The notes beneath the pieces were generated by a model. That model made no database searches. It worked only from the letters and a program-made list of their open reading frames with translations, and was not told the origin of the DNA. A program made the translations under genes and the position numbers. Positions 25,416-34,683 of a DNA stretch of 64,000 bases are shown one piece after another. The DNA is from Agrilactobacillus composti DSM 18527 = JCM 14202 (GTDB lineage: Bacteria; Bacillota; Bacilli; Lactobacillales; Lactobacillaceae). Every line of letters starts with the position of its first letter. The first letter of the stretch is position 1. The stretch spans positions 1 to 64,000 of the forward strand of contig NZ_AZGA01000087.1 of the NCBI RefSeq assembly GCF_001436375.1, in the 5' to 3' direction.

Positions 25416-26579
25416 ATGAAATATAAAATTCAAGCAATTGTGTTAGTCATGATTGCCTTTATTCTGGGTTATAGCGAATTCATTATTATCGGAATTGTGT
25501 CTACTTTGGCCACGGCCTTTAGCGTTAGTCCCGCACAAGTTGGTTTATTAGTCACGGCCTTTGCCTTGGTATACGCCATCTGTACGCCTTTCATCAATTT
25601 ATGGATTGGCAAGCGCCGGTTACACTTGGTGCTACTACTCTTGATGGGTATCTTTGTGGGTGGTAATTTAGCCACGGCTTTGGCGACAAGTTTTATGACC
25701 TTGGCCATTGCCCGGATCGTCACTGCGACCGTTTCAGGGGCGATTATCTCCGTGGCCATTACTTTTGGCGCCGCCGTAGCGCCGCGAGCTAAAAGAGCCC
25801 GCCTCATCGCTTGGATTTTTTCAGGTTTTAGCATTGCCAGCGTCTTTGGCGTACCATTGGGAACTTGGATGAGCGGCCATTTAGGTTGGCGGAGTGTTTT
25901 TATTGTTATTACCCTGTTAGCCCTTATCACCACCGGGCTCATGTACTGGTTAATGCCTCACAATATCAGCCAAGGTCAAGCCAAAAGTCTACGGGATCAA
26001 TTAGGCATCTTGAAAAATCGCCAAATCCAAATAGGTTTGGCCTTACCCATGCTAAACCTAGCGGGTATCTATGCCTTTTATACATATCTAAGTCCAATCA
26101 TCACCAAACAGCTAGGCCTGCCATTAGCTTGGTTAACACCATTATTATTTTTATACGGTCTCATGTCCTTGTTCAGCAATTTGGGCAGTGGCCGTTTAGC
26201 CGAACAAAGTGGCCTGCGCCGCTTACCTTGGGTTTTCATGATTCAATGTCTCCTGTTGCTTACCCAACCACTGTTAGCCCATTGGCCCATAGCGGGTGTA
26301 TTGAATATGCTCGTATTAGGTTTAAGTATGTATTTAATCAATGCCCCCATCCAAATGCATTTTATGGGGATTGCTGAACGTGACTACCCCCAGTCTATGG
26401 TGTTAGCCTCATCTTTTAACTCGATATTTTCAAATGTGGGGATCGCCCTTGGATCCGGGGTGGGCAGCGTTTCTTTCAACCAATTCGGCCTAAACTTCAT
26501 CGGGCCAGTTGGGGCGTTATTTGCATTTGGCGCCCTGCTAGCTGTCCACAAACTCAATCAGCTCATAGCTAAACAATAA
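25416..26579 (+). CDS. MFS drug/nucleoside exporter of the DHA1 type
   Basis: The 387-aa carrier has 12 predicted membrane segments. It carries the DHA1 pattern: GIVSTLATAFSVSPAQVGLLVTAFAL in the first helices, motif A-like WIGKRR, and FGVPLGTWMSG in helix 5. Relatives export drugs, purines or sugars (AraJ, PbuE, YdhP). Its regulator is the MarR gene 26 nt downstream, with a palindrome at the promoter, so a small aromatic or toxic compound is a likely inducer and cargo. Confidence 0.85.
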   Translation: MKYKIQAIVLVMIAFILGYSEFIIIGIVSTLATAFSVSPAQVGLLVTAFALVYAICTPFINLWIGKRRLHLVLLLLMGIFVGGNLATALATSFMTLAIARIVTATVSGAIISVAITFGAAVAPRAKRARLIAWIFSGFSIASVFGVPLGTWMSGHLGWRSVFIVITLLALITTGLMYWLMPHNISQGQAKSLRDQLGILKNRQIQIGLALPMLNLAGIYAFYTYLSPIITKQLGLPLAWLTPLLFLYGLMSLFSNLGSGRLAEQSGLRRLPWVFMIQCLLLLTQPLLAHWPIAGVLNMLVLGLSMYLINAPIQMHFMGIAERDYPQSMVLASSFNSIFSNVGIALGSGVGSVSFNQFGLNFIGPVGALFAFGALLAVHKLNQLIAKQ

Positions 26580-26605
26580 ATCGCTGCCAACCGGGAGGTG
26601 CTTGT

Positions 26606-27079
26606 ATGACGATTGAAGATAACATATTAACGGCTTACCACCATCTGTTAATGCTGGATACGGATAAAGATAAGGAAAAACAATGGATCAGCAACCAACA
26701 GCCCCAAGCCGCCGGTTTATCAACCTTACACTTCCATATTTTGTCCTATTTAGCCGCCCATCCCAATGTGCTAGCCAAAGCCATTTCAACTGACCTAAAA
26801 ATTCTACGCGGCACCCTGTCAAAACAATTAGCCCTACTAGAACGTCGAAAAATGCTCACCCATTATAAAGATAGCAGTGATGCCAGGGGCAATCATTACA
26901 CTTTAACCACTTTAGGATCAGCGATTGCCCAGACCCATAATCAACTGCTGTCTATGAAAAATCAAACCTTAAAAGCACATTTGAAGGGATTTACCCCCGA
27001 AGACTTACAAATAATTGCCCGCTTCTTAAAACAAATCACCGATGCTGAAGAAAATGATACTTATCCAACGAATAAGTGA
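26606..27079 (+). CDS. MarR-family transcriptional regulator
   Basis: The 157-aa protein has a winged-helix core: LAKAISTDLKILRGTLSKQLALLERRKMLTHYKDSSDARGNHYTLT holds the recognition helix and the wing DSSDARG. GGGAGG lies 7 nt before the ATG. It is the second gene of the MFS operon and probably represses it through the palindrome at 25349-25370 until a ligand binds. Confidence 0.88.
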   Translation: MTIEDNILTAYHHLLMLDTDKDKEKQWISNQQPQAAGLSTLHFHILSYLAAHPNVLAKAISTDLKILRGTLSKQLALLERRKMLTHYKDSSDARGNHYTLTTLGSAIAQTHNQLLSMKNQTLKAHLKGFTPEDLQIIARFLKQITDAEENDTYPTNK

Positions 27080-27112
27080 ATTTCAATAATTTTCGCGCCG
27101 GCGAATACTAAA

Positions 27113-27207
27113 AAACGCCTTAACTTTTTAACCATTAACCTCAATCTATTCAAAATCATGTAGGGATAAGATAGATTGGATTTGATGGTTTTTTTGTTAA
27201 GACGTTT
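27113..27207. terminator. Long imperfect hairpin between the convergent marR and gudD genes
   Basis: AAACGCCTTAAC (27113-27124) pairs with GTTAAGACGTTT (27196-27207). Internal AACCATTAACCTCAATCTAT pairs with ATAGATTGGATTTGATGGTT. Flanking A and T runs allow bidirectional termination. The 95-nt span is unusual for a simple terminator. Confidence 0.65.
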
Positions 27208-27227
27208 AAAAATTAATAATAAGGTTA

Positions 27228-28568
27228 TCAACGGACAAGAGCAGGTTTCTTATGGTCATATTGCCAATTAGGAATTAAATACTGCATGGCCATGGCATCA
27301 TCACGATCATGGTTTTTCAAGCTCAAATATTGCTGATGTGCTTTTTCAAGCTTGTCATGGTTTAATGTAATACCCAATCCGGGCCGTTTGGGAATATTAA
27401 TGAACCCATCTCTAATCTGCAGTGCATCATCACATAACTGTTGGCCATCTTGCCAAATAAAGTGGGTATCAATTGGTGTGATATTTCCTGGCGCAGCGGC
27501 ACTAACTTGGGCATAAAGCGCCAAGGTAATATCAAAATGATTATTGGAATGCGAGCCCCAAGTTAAGCCCCAATCATTTAAAATGCTAGCGACACGCAGG
27601 CTACCTTCTATGCCCCAGAAATGGGGATCAGCCAAAATGATATCTACTGATTTCATTAACAATGCTGGATATACTTGTTGAAAATCTGTCGCAATCATAT
27701 TGGTTGCAACTGGCTTGTTGGTTGCATTTTTATAAAAACTCATGATTTCCCGACCAGATAAACCGTTTTCAGGGCCACAGGGATCTTCCGCATACGTGAG
27801 TGCATCTCCATATTCCTTTGTCAAGGCAATCGCTTCTTTAAGTGACCAGGCACCATTAGGATCTAAATTAATTCTAGCTTCAGGAAATGCTTCATGTAAG
27901 GCCACGACGGTCTTCATTTCTTCTTTGCCGGGCAAAACGCCACCCTTAAGCTTAAAACAACGGAAACCATAGCGTTCTTGAGCAGCTTTAGCCTGGGCTA
28001 CGATTCCTTCGGTTGTCAACGTTTCATTGCGTCTAACCTTGCCCCAATTATCAGAATCATCGTCGTCATGGATATATGGTAAATCTGTCTTATTTCGGTC
28101 AGCTATATAAAATAGATAGCCTAACATTTCAACCTTATTCCGTTGACGGCCAGATCCGATAATGTCACACATTGGTAAATTTAAAAATTTGCCATATAAA
28201 TCCAATAGTGCGCATTCCAAAGCAGCTTCAGCATGAACTACAAACTTCAAATTACTTAAATCCAATTCTTGCAGACCTTGGCCACTATCATTCTCAGCTC
28301 GCCAACCGTTTTTACGAACATCATTTAAGATGCCGCGATACTCAGAAATGGGTCGACCAATGATGATCGATTCATAGCTGGTCAGCATTTTGGCAATGTC
28401 ATCGCCGCCATGAATTTCACCAATACCTTCATTACCGGAATCATCAGTCACAATAATAATATTTCTGGTAAATAATGGTGCATGGGCACCGCTCAACGTT
28501 AATAGCATACTGTCGAATCCCGCTACAGGAACAACTTTTAAAGAAGTTATTTTTGGTATAACAACCAT
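27228..28568 (-). CDS. gudD: Glucarate dehydratase
   Basis: The 446-aa enolase-superfamily enzyme has the same length as E. coli GudD. It has the KxK base pair Lys206/Lys208 (FKLKGG), metal ligand Asp236 (NLDPNGAW), Asn290 and the second base His340 in HSNNHFD. It dehydrates D-glucarate (and L-idarate) to 5-dehydro-4-deoxy-D-glucarate. It is the last gene of a six-gene unit that ends at the hairpin 27113-27207. A paralog lies four genes upstream. Confidence 0.93.
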   Translation of the reverse strand: MVVIPKITSLKVVPVAGFDSMLLTLSGAHAPLFTRNIIIVTDDSGNEGIGEIHGGDDIAKMLTSYESIIIGRPISEYRGILNDVRKNGWRAENDSGQGLQELDLSNLKFVVHAEAALECALLDLYGKFLNLPMCDIIGSGRQRNKVEMLGYLFYIADRNKTDLPYIHDDDDSDNWGKVRRNETLTTEGIVAQAKAAQERYGFRCFKLKGGVLPGKEEMKTVVALHEAFPEARINLDPNGAWSLKEAIALTKEYGDALTYAEDPCGPENGLSGREIMSFYKNATNKPVATNMIATDFQQVYPALLMKSVDIILADPHFWGIEGSLRVASILNDWGLTWGSHSNNHFDITLALYAQVSAAAPGNITPIDTHFIWQDGQQLCDDALQIRDGFINIPKRPGLGITLNHDKLEKAHQQYLSLKNHDRDDAMAMQYLIPNWQYDHKKPALVR

Positions 28569-28616
28569 TTAAAATCCACCTTTCCACTAAGGGATAATGA
28601 AATTATCAAGCTAATT

Positions 28617-30125
28617 TTACGTAATAGGCGCCGGATTGAAAATACATATATCATTGAACAGCCCTAACTTTTCAGCTGTGGGTTGTACCCCACTGGCAAC
28701 GGCGATAATCTCATCAAATATTTCTTGCCCAACATCAGCGACGCTCTTTTCACCAGTTGCGATAGATCCAGCATTAATGTCAATTAAATCTTGCCAGAAT
28801 TCTTTCAAATCCGTTCTAGAGCAGACCTTAATAACAGGGGCCGCTGCTAAATTATACGGTGTGCCACGGCCAGTCATAAATACTTCAACTCCCATACCGG
28901 AAGCCAACTGCATGGTACCACAAACGAAATCACTGGCTGGTGTGGCGTTGAAGATCAAACCATGGCGGCTAGGAATTTCTCCGGCACTGACAACTTGGGC
29001 AATTGGTGCTGCACCTGACTTAGCGATTGAGCCCATTGATTTTTCCACAATGGTTGATAACCCACCAGCACGGTTCCCTGGCGTTGGGTTAGCTGAACGA
29101 TCTACGCCGCCTTCTTTAAGATAATTGTCATACCAAGACATTTCCTTAGCAAGCTTGTCACAATTTGGCTTGTCCAACACACGGTGTGCAATAAATGGCA
29201 CGCCATCACGAACCTCAGTCACCTCAGAAAACATGACAGTCGCACCGGCATTCACTAACATATCTGAAGCATACCCTGCCGCGGGATTAGCCGTCACACC
29301 AGAAAAGGCATCACTGCCACCACACTGCATACCAACTGATAATTTAGAAAGCGGTAATTCAACACGTTGGCGCTGGTTTAATATCTTTAATTTCTTTTCA
29401 GCCATTACTTTGATAGCTTCTAAAATATTTTCAAAACCATGATGATCCTGTAACAGAATAAAGTTATCATCATTGATATCATCTGGGTCCATCACTTTAT
29501 CAGGGGTTAATTTTTCACACCCCAACCCGACTACCATTAATTGACCACCAAAGTTAGGATTTTTCATAATATTTTTGACGGCACGAATTGGAATCTTAGC
29601 CTCTGGGGCATCTATAGCAACACCACAACCATAAGCATGACTGATAACAACAATATCATCAACATTAGGATACTTGGGTAATAATTCCGTTTTCATTTGC
29701 TGAACGGCTACATTTAATATTCCCACAACACATTGCACCATTGTCTGAATACCTAATATATTCCTTGTCCCAGCATATTCTGATTCTGGATTATCATAGC
29801 CCATAAAAGTTTTGACGCTTGGTTCTGGTAATTTCTCATGAATATCAATACCATACTCTAACTCATTTAAATCAGGCGATGCCGGTAAATTCAATGAATC
29901 TTCATTAATCCAATCGCCAGCTAAAATGTTCTCCTTGGCATAGCCTAAAACCACCCCATATCTAATGACGGGTTCCCCCTTTGGAATCGGGATCAGGGCA
30001 ATTTTATGTGCCTGAGGAATATCATGATTTGCCGTTATGCCGCCTTCAATTGCTGTACCTGCCTGAATATCATGTAAGGCAATTGCAACATTATCTCTAT
30101 TCCGCATTTTAACAACATGCTTCAT
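28617..30125 (-). CDS. garD: Galactarate dehydratase
   Basis: The 502-aa UxaA/GarD-family enzyme matches E. coli GarD (523 aa) along its length: an N-terminal SAF-type domain (residues 8-95), then YGCGVAI, NPNFGG, VGLGCEKL, VGMQCGGSDAFSGVTANPA, ATPASDFVCGT and the C-terminal FNPAPIT. It converts galactarate to 5-dehydro-4-deoxy-glucarate, the same intermediate made by gudD. GAAGGA lies upstream of the ATG. The distance to garK is 18 nt. Confidence 0.93.
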   Translation of the reverse strand: MKHVVKMRNRDNVAIALHDIQAGTAIEGGITANHDIPQAHKIALIPIPKGEPVIRYGVVLGYAKENILAGDWINEDSLNLPASPDLNELEYGIDIHEKLPEPSVKTFMGYDNPESEYAGTRNILGIQTMVQCVVGILNVAVQQMKTELLPKYPNVDDIVVISHAYGCGVAIDAPEAKIPIRAVKNIMKNPNFGGQLMVVGLGCEKLTPDKVMDPDDINDDNFILLQDHHGFENILEAIKVMAEKKLKILNQRQRVELPLSKLSVGMQCGGSDAFSGVTANPAAGYASDMLVNAGATVMFSEVTEVRDGVPFIAHRVLDKPNCDKLAKEMSWYDNYLKEGGVDRSANPTPGNRAGGLSTIVEKSMGSIAKSGAAPIAQVVSAGEIPSRHGLIFNATPASDFVCGTMQLASGMGVEVFMTGRGTPYNLAAAPVIKVCSRTDLKEFWQDLIDINAGSIATGEKSVADVGQEIFDEIIAVASGVQPTAEKLGLFNDICIFNPAPIT

Positions 30126-30143
30126 TATTTGTTCGCATCCTTC

Positions 30144-31277
30144 TTATACTAACTGACCAAGCTTAATGGCTTTCATAACAGTCATGCCAGCTTGTTCGAC
30201 GAGTTGAGGTGCTCTTTTGACAGCTGTTTGAACAGTCATGGGACTATTTGTTGTTGCAAGAATCAGATCAATCCCTTGCTCATACACCCCACTAATATCA
30301 GAACCAATACTGCCCACAACAGCAACCACTGGTAAATGATGCTTTTTAGCCAAGTGCGCAACGCCGATTGGTACTTTTCCCCCAAGAGATTGGCCATCAA
30401 TTTGCCCTTCTCCGGTGATCACCAAAGACGCATTAGCCATCTTACGATCTAGTTCAACCAAATTAATAATTTCTTCAATGCCTGATTTAATTTGCCCGTG
30501 ACAAAATGTTAAAATACCGAACCCTAAACCACCGGCCGCACCGGCTCCAGGCGTATTCATAAAATCTAATCCAGCTTGTTTCTTTACGATCTTTGCTAGA
30601 TTATCCAAGGTCTGATCCAAGCTTGCAATTTGCTCAGCAGTTGCCCCTTTTTGTGGCCCAAATATCGCAGTGGCACCATTTGGACCAGTTAATGGATTGT
30701 TAACATCTGAAAGACCAATAAAATTGGTCTTGGGGATGCGTGGATCCATTTGTGAAAAGTCCACACGGGCTAGTTCTTTTAAGCACTGCACACCATGTCC
30801 TAATTCTTGGTCTGCTTGATCAAAAAACTTCGCCCCAAGCGCTTGTGCCATGCCAACACCACCATCATTGGTTGCACTACCACCAAGACCAATATAAATC
30901 GTCTCAGCACCATAATCTAATGCTGTTTCAATTAGTTGACCTACCCCATACGTTGTAGCTAATCCAATATCAAGTCCGGAATTAATTAACGTTAAACCTG
31001 CCGCTTCTGCCATTTCAATAATCGCAGTTTTATCATTAATTAATCCCCATGTTGCGTTAACCGGCTCGCCCAATGGACCTGCCACTTTAGTCGACATCAA
31101 TTTTCCCGATACTGCTTGGATGACACATCGAACCGTTCCTTCGCCACCATCAGCGATGGGAACTTTTTGAATATTCACTGTATGATCAGCAGTTAAAATT
31201 CCTTTTTCAATGTAATCAGCAATTTCAATAGAAGTGGCACTCCCCTTAAATGAGTCGAAGGCAATTAAAATATTCAT
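30144..31277 (-). CDS. garK: Glycerate kinase
   Basis: The 377-aa protein of the GarK/GlxK family has an N-terminal NILIAFDSFKGSATS, then IADGGEGT, GLGGSATNDGG and TGEGQIDGQSL. The ATG at 31277, eight nt after GGAGG, is preferred over one five codons upstream. It phosphorylates D-glycerate, feeding glucarate and galactarate carbon into glycolysis. It sits between the aldolase-like gene and garD. Confidence 0.92.
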   Translation of the reverse strand: MNILIAFDSFKGSATSIEIADYIEKGILTADHTVNIQKVPIADGGEGTVRCVIQAVSGKLMSTKVAGPLGEPVNATWGLINDKTAIIEMAEAAGLTLINSGLDIGLATTYGVGQLIETALDYGAETIYIGLGGSATNDGGVGMAQALGAKFFDQADQELGHGVQCLKELARVDFSQMDPRIPKTNFIGLSDVNNPLTGPNGATAIFGPQKGATAEQIASLDQTLDNLAKIVKKQAGLDFMNTPGAGAAGGLGFGILTFCHGQIKSGIEEIINLVELDRKMANASLVITGEGQIDGQSLGGKVPIGVAHLAKKHHLPVVAVVGSIGSDISGVYEQGIDLILATTNSPMTVQTAVKRAPQLVEQAGMTVMKAIKLGQLV

Positions 31278-31302
31278 ATTTTCTACCTCCAATGGGAGCA
31301 GT

Positions 31303-32202
31303 TTATTCGTGCTCTTGTAATTTTTGAAGCTGTGCTTTCATGTCTTCATAGACTTTTCCTTCAGAAGGCAGATTAGGTAAAACGGGTTTACCTACATCTA
31401 AGCCTAAAATACGACACATATCTTTGGTAGCAACTGGGAAACTAGCCTCATTTTGTACCAATCTAGCCGGATTAAGTTTGAACTGTGCAGCTCTTGAGCC
31501 ACGATAGTCACCATTTTCAAATTTATCATAAATTGACACAATTAAAGGTGCCAGTGCATTTGCAGTTGAGCAAACACTACCATAAGTCCCTAAGCATAAG
31601 CCCAAATAAATTAAGGTATCTTTACCTGTGAAGGTTCTAAAATCAATATCTTCCGTTAAGCGAATAATTTCACTGAGCAATGTCATATCACCGCTAGAAT
31701 CTTTCATACCAATGACATTCGGAATTTCGTGGGCCATTTTACTGATCAATTCAGCTGATAGGCGATAACCGACCCGAGGATTGTGATATACAAAAACTGG
31801 GGTATCAGGTACACTGTCGGCAATTGTTTTATAATGTAAAAACAGTTCTTCATCAGTTGGTTTTAAAAACATTGGCTGTAGAATTGAGATTACATCCGCA
31901 CCAGCTTTAGCAGCGCGTTGAGCCAATCTAACCCCACGACGGGTGCGGATAGGACCCATCCCGAAGAAAATTGGTACCCGATGCTGGTTTTGATCCAAGA
32001 TAACTTCTAAGCCATGAATCAGTTCATCATCATCAAACATATAAAACTCAGAATTACTGCCAAAGGCTAAAATACCATGGACCCCACCGGCAATCACATG
32101 ATCGACTTGCTGGCGTAAACGACCATCATCAATGTCCTCAGTTGTATCATTCACTGGTGTAACAAGCGGTACTATAATACCTTTAATTTTATTGACATCC
32201 AT
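31303..32202 (-). CDS. DHDPS-family aldolase/dehydratase acting on 5-dehydro-4-deoxyglucarate
   Basis: The 299-aa class I lyase has Lys167 (GMKDSSGD) and Tyr139 (VYHNP). The ATG at 32202 follows AAGGAG. In enterics the aldol cleavage to pyruvate and tartronate semialdehyde is done by GarL, an unrelated HpcH/HpaI enzyme that is absent here. Because garR and garK are present, this protein most likely takes the GarL role. The alternative is KdgD, a DHDPS-family dehydratase giving 2-oxoglutarate semialdehyde, but no semialdehyde dehydrogenase is nearby. Confidence 0.78.
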   Translation of the reverse strand: MDVNKIKGIIVPLVTPVNDTTEDIDDGRLRQQVDHVIAGGVHGILAFGSNSEFYMFDDDELIHGLEVILDQNQHRVPIFFGMGPIRTRRGVRLAQRAAKAGADVISILQPMFLKPTDEELFLHYKTIADSVPDTPVFVYHNPRVGYRLSAELISKMAHEIPNVIGMKDSSGDMTLLSEIIRLTEDIDFRTFTGKDTLIYLGLCLGTYGSVCSTANALAPLIVSIYDKFENGDYRGSRAAQFKLNPARLVQNEASFPVATKDMCRILGLDVGKPVLPNLPSEGKVYEDMKAQLQKLQEHE

Positions 32203-32227
32203 TTTAATTGTCTCCTTCATGAAATAA

Positions 32228-33556
32228 TTAACGTACAAATGCAGGTTTCTTAGGATCAAAGGTCCAGCCTGGTATCAAATATTGCATCGTCTTAGCATCG
32301 TCACGAGCGCCTAATTGATGTTCAACATAAAGTTCATTGGCTTTTTTAATGGCAGCCATATCCAGCTCAATCCCTAAGCCTTCGTTTGTCTCAGGAACAG
32401 ATAATTGACCATCCTTAATTTGATAAGGGTTTTTAGTTAAATATTGACCATCTTGCCAGATCCAATGAGTATCAATGGCATAAATATCACCAGGGGCTGC
32501 TGCAGCTGTATTGGCAGCCATAGCTAATGAAATATCAAAGTGGTTGTTAGAGTGAATACCCCAATTCAACCCGAATTCATGACAGATCTGGGCAACACGT
32601 ACAGATCCTTCCATCGTCCAAAAATGTGGGTCTGCTAATGGGATTGATACACTGTTTAATGTAATTGCATGGCGCATTTGCCGCCAGTCAGTATCCACCA
32701 TGTTCGTAGCCGTAGGCAAGAAAGTAGCTTTTTGAAACTCAGCTAAAATTTCACGACCTGAGAAACCATCTTCAGCACCGCATGGATCTTCAGCGTACGT
32801 TAAGATCCCCTTCAATTCTTTGGCATATTGTAAGGCTTGTTTCAAAGACCAAGCACCATTGGGATCTAAATCGAGTTTTGCATCTGGAAAAGCTTCGTGC
32901 AACGCCTTGATAGCGGCAACTTCGGCTTCACCATCAAAAACGCCACCTTTAAGTTTAAAAGTTTTAAATCCATAGCGATCATAAGCTGCTTGCGCCTGTT
33001 TGACGATTGCTTCCGGTGTTAAGGCAGGTTGCCGTCTAGCTTGGCCCCAGGCGTCACTGTTATCGTCGTCATGGATATATGGCAAGTCAGTCTTGTCCTT
33101 ATCCCCAACGTAAAACAGATAACCTAGAACATCAACTTTTTCACGTTGTTGCCCATCACCTAATAATGCTGCGACAGGCACATGTAAATACTTTCCTAGT
33201 AAATCTAGAAAGGCAGTTTCAATGGCAGTAACTGCATGAATCGTAATACGTTGATCAAAAGTTTGGTTTCCCCGACCACCTGCATCTAAGTTCTCAAATT
33301 TTGATTTAACAGATTGTAGAACTTTTTTGTAGTTGCCCAAGGGTTGCCCAATAATTAAAGATTTTGCATCCTCTAAGACTTTTGTGATCTTCTCACCACC
33401 AGGCACTTCACCGGCACCAACAGTACCTTGATCAGTTGTTAAAATTAATATATTTCTTGTAAAGAACGGGCCATGTGCCCCGCTCAAATTTAATAACATG
33501 CTGTCATATCCTGCAACTGGGTACACTTCAACCTTTTCAATTTTAGGTGTTGCCAT
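32228..33556 (-). CDS. Second glucarate dehydratase-like enzyme (GudD/GudX)
   Basis: The 442-aa paralog of gudD keeps FKLKGG, LDPNGAW, ATNMV, LADPHFW and HSNNHFD, so the active site is intact. The ATG at 33556 follows AAGGAG; an upstream in-frame start is less likely. E. coli also has a GudD and a diverged GudX/YgcY. Which copy is the main glucarate enzyme cannot be told. It may take a stereoisomer such as L-idarate or galactarate. The C-terminal ends of both copies are very similar (MQYLIPxW, PKKPA). Confidence 0.87.
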   Translation of the reverse strand: MATPKIEKVEVYPVAGYDSMLLNLSGAHGPFFTRNILILTTDQGTVGAGEVPGGEKITKVLEDAKSLIIGQPLGNYKKVLQSVKSKFENLDAGGRGNQTFDQRITIHAVTAIETAFLDLLGKYLHVPVAALLGDGQQREKVDVLGYLFYVGDKDKTDLPYIHDDDNSDAWGQARRQPALTPEAIVKQAQAAYDRYGFKTFKLKGGVFDGEAEVAAIKALHEAFPDAKLDLDPNGAWSLKQALQYAKELKGILTYAEDPCGAEDGFSGREILAEFQKATFLPTATNMVDTDWRQMRHAITLNSVSIPLADPHFWTMEGSVRVAQICHEFGLNWGIHSNNHFDISLAMAANTAAAAPGDIYAIDTHWIWQDGQYLTKNPYQIKDGQLSVPETNEGLGIELDMAAIKKANELYVEHQLGARDDAKTMQYLIPGWTFDPKKPAFVR

Positions 33557-33646
33557 GTTGTTCACTCCTTCACGAAAGTTATGTAAGTAAAAGGCTGACA
33601 AAACAAGTAAGGTGCCAGTCTTTTATGATTATCCAGTGTGATAACT

Positions 33647-34534
33647 TTATTTCTTATGAATTTCTAAATTATTAATTTTTTCATAGAATTTTGCAATGGC
33701 TGCATGGTCACTACTGCCATCCCCATCAAGTTGAACGGCCTGCAAAATTTCCATAACTTCTGCTGTCAAAGGTAAGGAAACATGCATAGCATGGGATGTA
33801 TCTAAAGCATTTTGCAGATCTTTAATGTGCAAGTTAACTCTGAAGCCAGGTTTAAAGTTACGATTGATAATCATGGGAACTTTGGCATCCATTACTGTAC
33901 TACCAGCCAAGCCTGTATGAATGGCGTCAAATACAAGTTGTGGATCCAATCCAGCTTTTTCAGCTAAGGTAAAGCCTTCACTAACAGCGGCAATGTTTAA
34001 GGCAACAATGATTTGGTTGGTTAATTTAGTAGTATTACCAGCACCTACAGCACCTACATAAGTTACACTACCACCCATGACACCTAGGATGTCTTTAAAT
34101 TTATCGAATAATGCTTTATCACCGCCGACCATGATGGCAATTGAGCCATCAATAGCTTTAGGTTCACCACCGGAAACAGGTGCATCTAAGAAGCCGACTT
34201 TCAATTCAGCTAAACGTTTCGCGAAATCTTGGCTTGCTAATGGATTGATTGAACTCATATCAATTACAGTCTCACCGGCACTTAAGCCTTCAGCGATGCC
34301 ACCCTTATCAAACAGTGCAGCTTCTACATTGGGAGAATTGGGAACCATTGTGAAGACGACTTCGTTACCTTCAGCAACTTCTTTGCCACCTTTTGCAGCT
34401 TTTGCACCAAGGGCAACTAATTCATCGATAGAATCTTGATGAAAATCAAATACTGTCACATCGTGGCCAGCTTTAACTAAATTCTTTGCCATTGGTTTGC
34501 CCATAATACCTAATCCTAAAAATCCAATCTTCAT
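33647..34534 (-). CDS. garR: Tartronate semialdehyde reductase (beta-hydroxyacid dehydrogenase)
   Basis: The 295-aa protein has the NAD(P) motif GLGIMGKPMAKNL, substrate motif DAPVSGGEPKA, catalytic-lysine region GAGNTTKLTNQI and EGFTLAEKAG. It reduces tartronate semialdehyde to D-glycerate, linking the aldolase and garK. The start at 34534 has AAGGAG upstream. It is the first gene of the glucarate unit. A cre-like site lies about 60 nt upstream. Confidence 0.9.
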   Translation of the reverse strand: MKIGFLGLGIMGKPMAKNLVKAGHDVTVFDFHQDSIDELVALGAKAAKGGKEVAEGNEVVFTMVPNSPNVEAALFDKGGIAEGLSAGETVIDMSSINPLASQDFAKRLAELKVGFLDAPVSGGEPKAIDGSIAIMVGGDKALFDKFKDILGVMGGSVTYVGAVGAGNTTKLTNQIIVALNIAAVSEGFTLAEKAGLDPQLVFDAIHTGLAGSTVMDAKVPMIINRNFKPGFRVNLHIKDLQNALDTSHAMHVSLPLTAEVMEILQAVQLDGDGSSDHAAIAKFYEKINNLEIHKK

Positions 34535-34590
34535 TATAATTATCTCCTTCATTATTTTACATTAAGAACCAATTCACAAGTTCATCATAG

Positions 34591-34605
34591 ATGAAAGCGG
34601 ATTAA
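34591..34605. promoter_or_regulatory. cre-like site upstream of the glucarate operon
   Basis: ATGAAAGCGGATTAA differs at one position from the consensus WTGNAANCGNWNNCW. It lies 57 nt upstream of garR, near the expected transcription start. No convincing -10/-35 pair was fixed in the 150-nt gap. Confidence 0.5.
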
Positions 34606-34683
34606 AAATACATTATCAAAAGAACGATTAATCAAGTAACTTTTTGTGCAAATGACCTATTGTTGAACTGATAAATTATTGGG

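Noticed and set aside
31303-32202. True dihydrodipicolinate synthase (dapA)
   Set aside because: The neighbours are all hexarate genes and no lysine genes are near; the family is broad.
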